This document shows positions 61,370 through 64,000 of a DNA stretch of 64,000 bases, one piece after another (the stretch's first letter is position 1; every line of letters starts with the position of its first letter). The position numbers and the translations under genes are program-made. This stretch comes from Clostridia bacterium 41_269. GTDB taxonomy: Bacteria > Bacillota > DTU086. The stretch spans positions 1 to 64,000 of the forward strand of contig LGEZ01000007.1 in the NCBI GenBank assembly GCA_001508005.1, given 5' to 3'. A model generated the notes under the pieces. It was not told the DNA's origin. It made no database searches and saw only the letters and a list, made by a program, of their open reading frames with translations.

Positions 61370-64000
61370 CGGCATCACGCTCCAAAACACGGCGCAGAAA
61401 ACGCCCTGTGTAGGATTCTTCAACTTCTGCTACCTCTTCTGGGGTCCCCACAGCAACAACATAACCCCCTTCATCCCCTCCCTCAGGCCCCAAATCAATA
61501 ATATAATCAGCTGTTTTTATAACATCCAGGTTGTGTTCAATAACCACCACTGTATTACCGTTATCTACAAGGCGGTCCAAAACCTTCAGGAGTTTTCGGA
61601 TGTCATCGCTGTGAAGACCCGTTGTGGGCTCATCCAATATATATATGGTCCTTCCGCTGCCGCGCCTGCTCAGCTCAGCAGCCAGCTTCACCCTTTGGGC
61701 TTCTCCGCCTGATAGCTGAGTCGCAGGCTGTCCAAGCCTAATATAACCGAGCCCCACATCCTGCATGGTTTTCAGTTTATTATATATGCGGGGAACATTT
61801 TTAAAAAACTCCACTGCTTCATCAACGGTCATTTCTAAAATATCAGCTATATTTTTACCTTTGTACCTTATTTCCAGAGTCTCCCTATTGTATCTTTTAC
61901 CCTTACATTCTTCACAGGGAACATAAACATCAGGAAAAAAATGCATCTCAATTTTTATTACCCCATCTCCACGGCAGACTTCACAGCGTCCTCCCTTAAC
62001 ATTAAAGCTGAACCTTCCAGGTTTATACCCTCTCATTTTAGCTTCCGGTGTCATAGAAAAAAGCTCCCTTATATAATCAAATACACCGGTATAAGTGGCA
62101 GGGTTTGACCTTGGAGTTCTGCCGATGGGGGACTGATCAATATCCACAACTTTATCTAAATGCTCCATACCATACACCGCATCATGTTCCCCAGGTTTCA
62201 CCTTAGCACCATAAATTTCTGACGCAAGTTTTTTATAAAGTATTTCATATATGAGGGTGCTTTTGCCGGATCCCGAAACCCCTGTAACACAGGTAAACAC
62301 TCCCAGCGGAATTTCCACATCAATATTCTTGAGATTGTGTTCCCGGGCACCCTTTATAATAATTTTTTTTCCATTTCCCCTGCGCCTTACAGAAGGAACT
62401 GGTATTTTCTTTTTTCCAGAAAGGTATTGACCAGTAATGGATTCAGGACTATTCATTATATCTTCGACAGTACCTTGGGCAACCACCCTTCCTCCATTGG
62501 CTCCGGCACCAGGACCTATATCAATTATGTGATCCGCAGCCAGCATGGTCTCCATATCGTGCTCCACCACAATCAAAGTATTTCCAAGATCCCTGAGATC
62601 CTTTAATGTATCAATGAGTTTAGAGTTGTCCCGGGGATGAAGCCCAATACTGGGTTCATCTAAAATATACAAAACGCCCACCAGGCCCGAACCAATCTGA
62701 GTGGCCAGTCTTATCCTCTGGCTTTCTCCACCAGAGAGGGTTGATGCAGGACGATTAAGGGCAAGATAACCCAGCCCAACTCTAATAAGAAAATCAAGGC
62801 GCTGACGGATTTCCTTCAAAATCTGCCCTGCAATTTTTCTTTCCCTTTCGCTTAAGTCCAGCTCGTCAAAAAATTTTCTTGCCTCCAATACTGGCATAAG
62901 GGTCACTTCGTATATATTTTTTCCTCCCACTAAAACAGAAAGGCTCTCTTTTTTCAGCCTGGTGCCCCTGCATAGGCTGCAGAGCTTAGTGCTCATATAT
63001 TTTTCTATTTCGCTTTTTACATATTCAGATGTGGTTTCCCGGTATTTCCTTTCCAAATTGGGAATAACCCCTTCAAAATTTCGATAATAATAACCTTTAA
63101 AACCAATTACAGGTAATTTATCATTGGTTCCATAGAGAATGAGTTTTTGATGCTGGGGATCCAGATCCCCAAAAGGCACATCCAGGCTAAATCCGTATAT
63201 TTCCGAAAGATCTCTAAGTAGATTAAGGTAACAGGTGTTGTTTCCCTTACTCCAGGGAACTATGGCTCCCTGGTTTATGGATTTACTTTTATCGGGAACA
63301 ACATAATCGGGATCAATTTCAGTTTTGCTCCCCAGGCCGCTGCATTCTGGGCAGGCACCATAAGGGCTGTTAAAGGAAAAAGTACGGGGAGTAATTTCTT
63401 CAATGCTTAATCCGCAATCAACGCACGCAAAGTTTTCGCTAAAAACCAGGTCTCCCCTGCCGCTTACTGCAGCAACCATTATTCCCTGGCCCATTTTTAA
63501 AGCGGTTTCTATGGAATCCGCAAGGCGTCCGGAGATCCCGTCTTTAATAATCAGCCTGTCTACTACCACTTCAATGGTATGTTTTTTATTTTTATCAATT
63601 TTAATATCCTCATCAAGATAATAAATTTCTCCATCAATCCTTACCCTTACAAACCCTTCCTTTTTTAGATGGGATAGTATATTCTGATGCTCCCCTTTTC
63701 TTCTCCTAACCACAGGGGCCATAATCTGGATCTTAGTTCCCTCAGGAAGATTCAAGAGCTGGTCCACCATTTGGGTAACAGTTTGTTTGGCAATGGGCTT
63801 ATAACATTTAGGACAGTGGGGCTTTCCTATTCGCGCAAATAAAAGGCGCAGATAGTCGTAAATTTCCGTAATGGTACCCACTGTGGAGCGGGGATTACGG
63901 TTGCTGTTCTTTTGATCTATAGAAATGGCTGGGCTTAAGCCCTCAATATAATCCACATCAGGCTTATCCATCTGTCCAAGAAACTGCCTGGCATATGCAG
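61326..64000 (-). CDS. uvrA: Excinuclease ABC subunit A (5' part beyond the window)
   Basis: The frame stays open to the window edge. About 890 residues are seen; the missing N-terminus should hold the first Walker A. Features: zinc modules [16 protein letters not shown] and [16 protein letters not shown], signature motifs [12 protein letters not shown] and [12 protein letters not shown], Walker [11 protein letters not shown] and [10 protein letters not shown], and second Walker [15 protein letters not shown]. UvrA recognises DNA damage. The 3' end overlaps uvrC by about 44 bases, implying coupled translation. Confidence 0.96.
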   Translation of the reverse strand, partial: AYARQFLGQMDKPDVDYIEGLSPAISIDQKNSNRNPRSTVGTITEIYDYLRLLFARIGKPHCPKCYKPIAKQTVTQMVDQLLNLPEGTKIQIMAPVVRRRKGEHQNILSHLKKEGFVRVRIDGEIYYLDEDIKIDKNKKHTIEVVVDRLIIKDGISGRLADSIETALKMGQGIMVAAVSGRGDLVFSENFACVDCGLSIEEITPRTFSFNSPYGACPECSGLGSKTEIDPDYVVPDKSKSINQGAIVPWSKGNNTCYLNLLRDLSEIYGFSLDVPFGDLDPQHQKLILYGTNDKLPVIGFKGYYYRNFEGVIPNLERKYRETTSEYVKSEIEKYMSTKLCSLCRGTRLKKESLSVLVGGKNIYEVTLMPVLEARKFFDELDLSERERKIAGQILKEIRQRLDFLIRVGLGYLALNRPASTLSGGESQRIRLATQIGSGLVGVLYILDEPSIGLHPRDNSKLIDTLKDLRDLGNTLIVVEHDMETMLAADHIIDIGPGAGANGGRVVAQGTVEDIMNSPESITGQYLSGKKKIPVPSVRRRGNGKKIIIKGAREHNLKNIDVEIPLGVFTCVTGVSGSGKSTLIYEILYKKLASEIYGAKVKPGEHDAVYGMEHLDKVVDIDQSPIGRTPRSNPATYTGVFDYIRELFSMTPEAKMRGYKPGRFSFNVKGGRCEVCRGDGVIKIEMHFFPDVYVPCEECKGKRYNRETLEIRYKGKNIADILEMTVDEAVEFFKNVPRIYNKLKTMQDVGLGYIRLGQPATQLSGGEAQRVKLAAELSRRGSGRTIYILDEPTTGLHSDDIRKLLKVLDRLVDNGNTVVVIEHNLDVIKTADYIIDLGPEGGDEGGYVVAVGTPEEVAEVEESYTGRFLRRVLERDADVSESGGKTAAGAG

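Noticed and set aside
1-64000. CRISPR arrays, tRNA or rRNA genes, prophage or transposase genes
   Set aside because: No spaced direct repeats, no cloverleaf with TTCRA-type T-loop, no rRNA sequence and no transposase or phage proteins were seen on either strand.

Overview
The window reads as a contiguous piece of chromosome from an AT-rich, anaerobic, spore-forming and thermophilic Firmicute of the clostridial type. Ribosome binding sites are strong (GGAGG) and promoters are sigma-A-like. A YhcN/YlaJ-type spore protein is present. Oxygen defence is by superoxide reductase with rubredoxin, and there are radical-SAM, ferredoxin and clostridial flavin-oxidoreductase proteins. Heat adaptation is indicated by three independent systems: branched-polyamine synthesis (BpsA), tRNA T-loop modification (TtuA with a TtuB-like sulfur carrier, next to TrmI) and di-myo-inositol-phosphate synthesis (Ino1 with a fused IPCT/DIPPS). 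I cannot name the species. No rRNA, tRNA, CRISPR array or transposase was found.

Layout. 0-4.3 kb: polyamine operon on the minus strand (bpsA, pvlArgDC, speD, speE, speB) behind a structured leader. 4.4-6.3 kb: a PflA-like radical SAM protein and cysK. 6.4-12.6 kb: plus-strand metal block (feoA, feoB, a Cys-rich miniprotein, a CadC-like repressor with its operator, a broken CadA-type P-ATPase and a CDF transporter). 12.6-21.6 kb: mixed housekeeping genes (FlhB-C and FliK-like pair, panE, a broken RlmL-like methyltransferase, thioesterase, DUF3793, DUF1992, CYTH-CHAD, gamma-glutamyltransferase). 21.8-24.8 kb: flavin oxidoreductase, a 264-bp repeat, rubredoxin and superoxide reductase. 24.9-35.5 kb: envelope proteins, glycosyltransferase, htpG, yvcK-rapZ, a PHP phosphatase with an internal stop, a Cof phosphatase and an MBL hydrolase. 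35.6-39.7 kb: a broken phosphodiester glycosidase, DUF502, a UppS homologue, DUF948 and YtxH. 39.8-44.4 kb: the tRNA-thiolation, TrmI and DIP block. 45-50 kb: DUF362-ferredoxin, a chemoreceptor behind a c-di-GMP-I riboswitch, and glnK/amtB. 50.4-54 kb: a tandem P-loop ATPase, TerC behind a yybP-ykoY (Mn) riboswitch, HPP and DUF5320. 54-59.5 kb: the second full repeat and an unusual cluster of a C-truncated RuBisCO-like protein, two paralogous PEP-hydrolase-family TIM barrels, a Tm-1-like/UPF0261 protein and an MBL enzyme. 59.5-64 kb: uvrC and uvrA (uvrA runs off the window).

Three points deserve most attention. First, the RLP / PEP-hydrolase / Tm-1-like cluster has no pathway I can name, and its RLP stops right after barrel strand 5. 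Second, a dispersed 265-bp element (two complete copies plus one partial) has imperfect inverted ends; at both complete copies a rho-independent terminator hairpin is directly duplicated on either side. Third, the polyamine operon leader folds into several hairpins and has mutually exclusive pairings before a T9 tract, but fits no riboswitch class I recognise.

A caution for any reader: at least nine single-base length changes in A/T runs break five genes and alter the 3' end of a sixth, and the PHP stop can be read as a paired T-undercall/A-overcall. Many intact long genes lie alongside. Homopolymer miscalls in the underlying assembly explain this at least as well as gene decay, so 'pseudogene' here means 'reading frame broken as given'.
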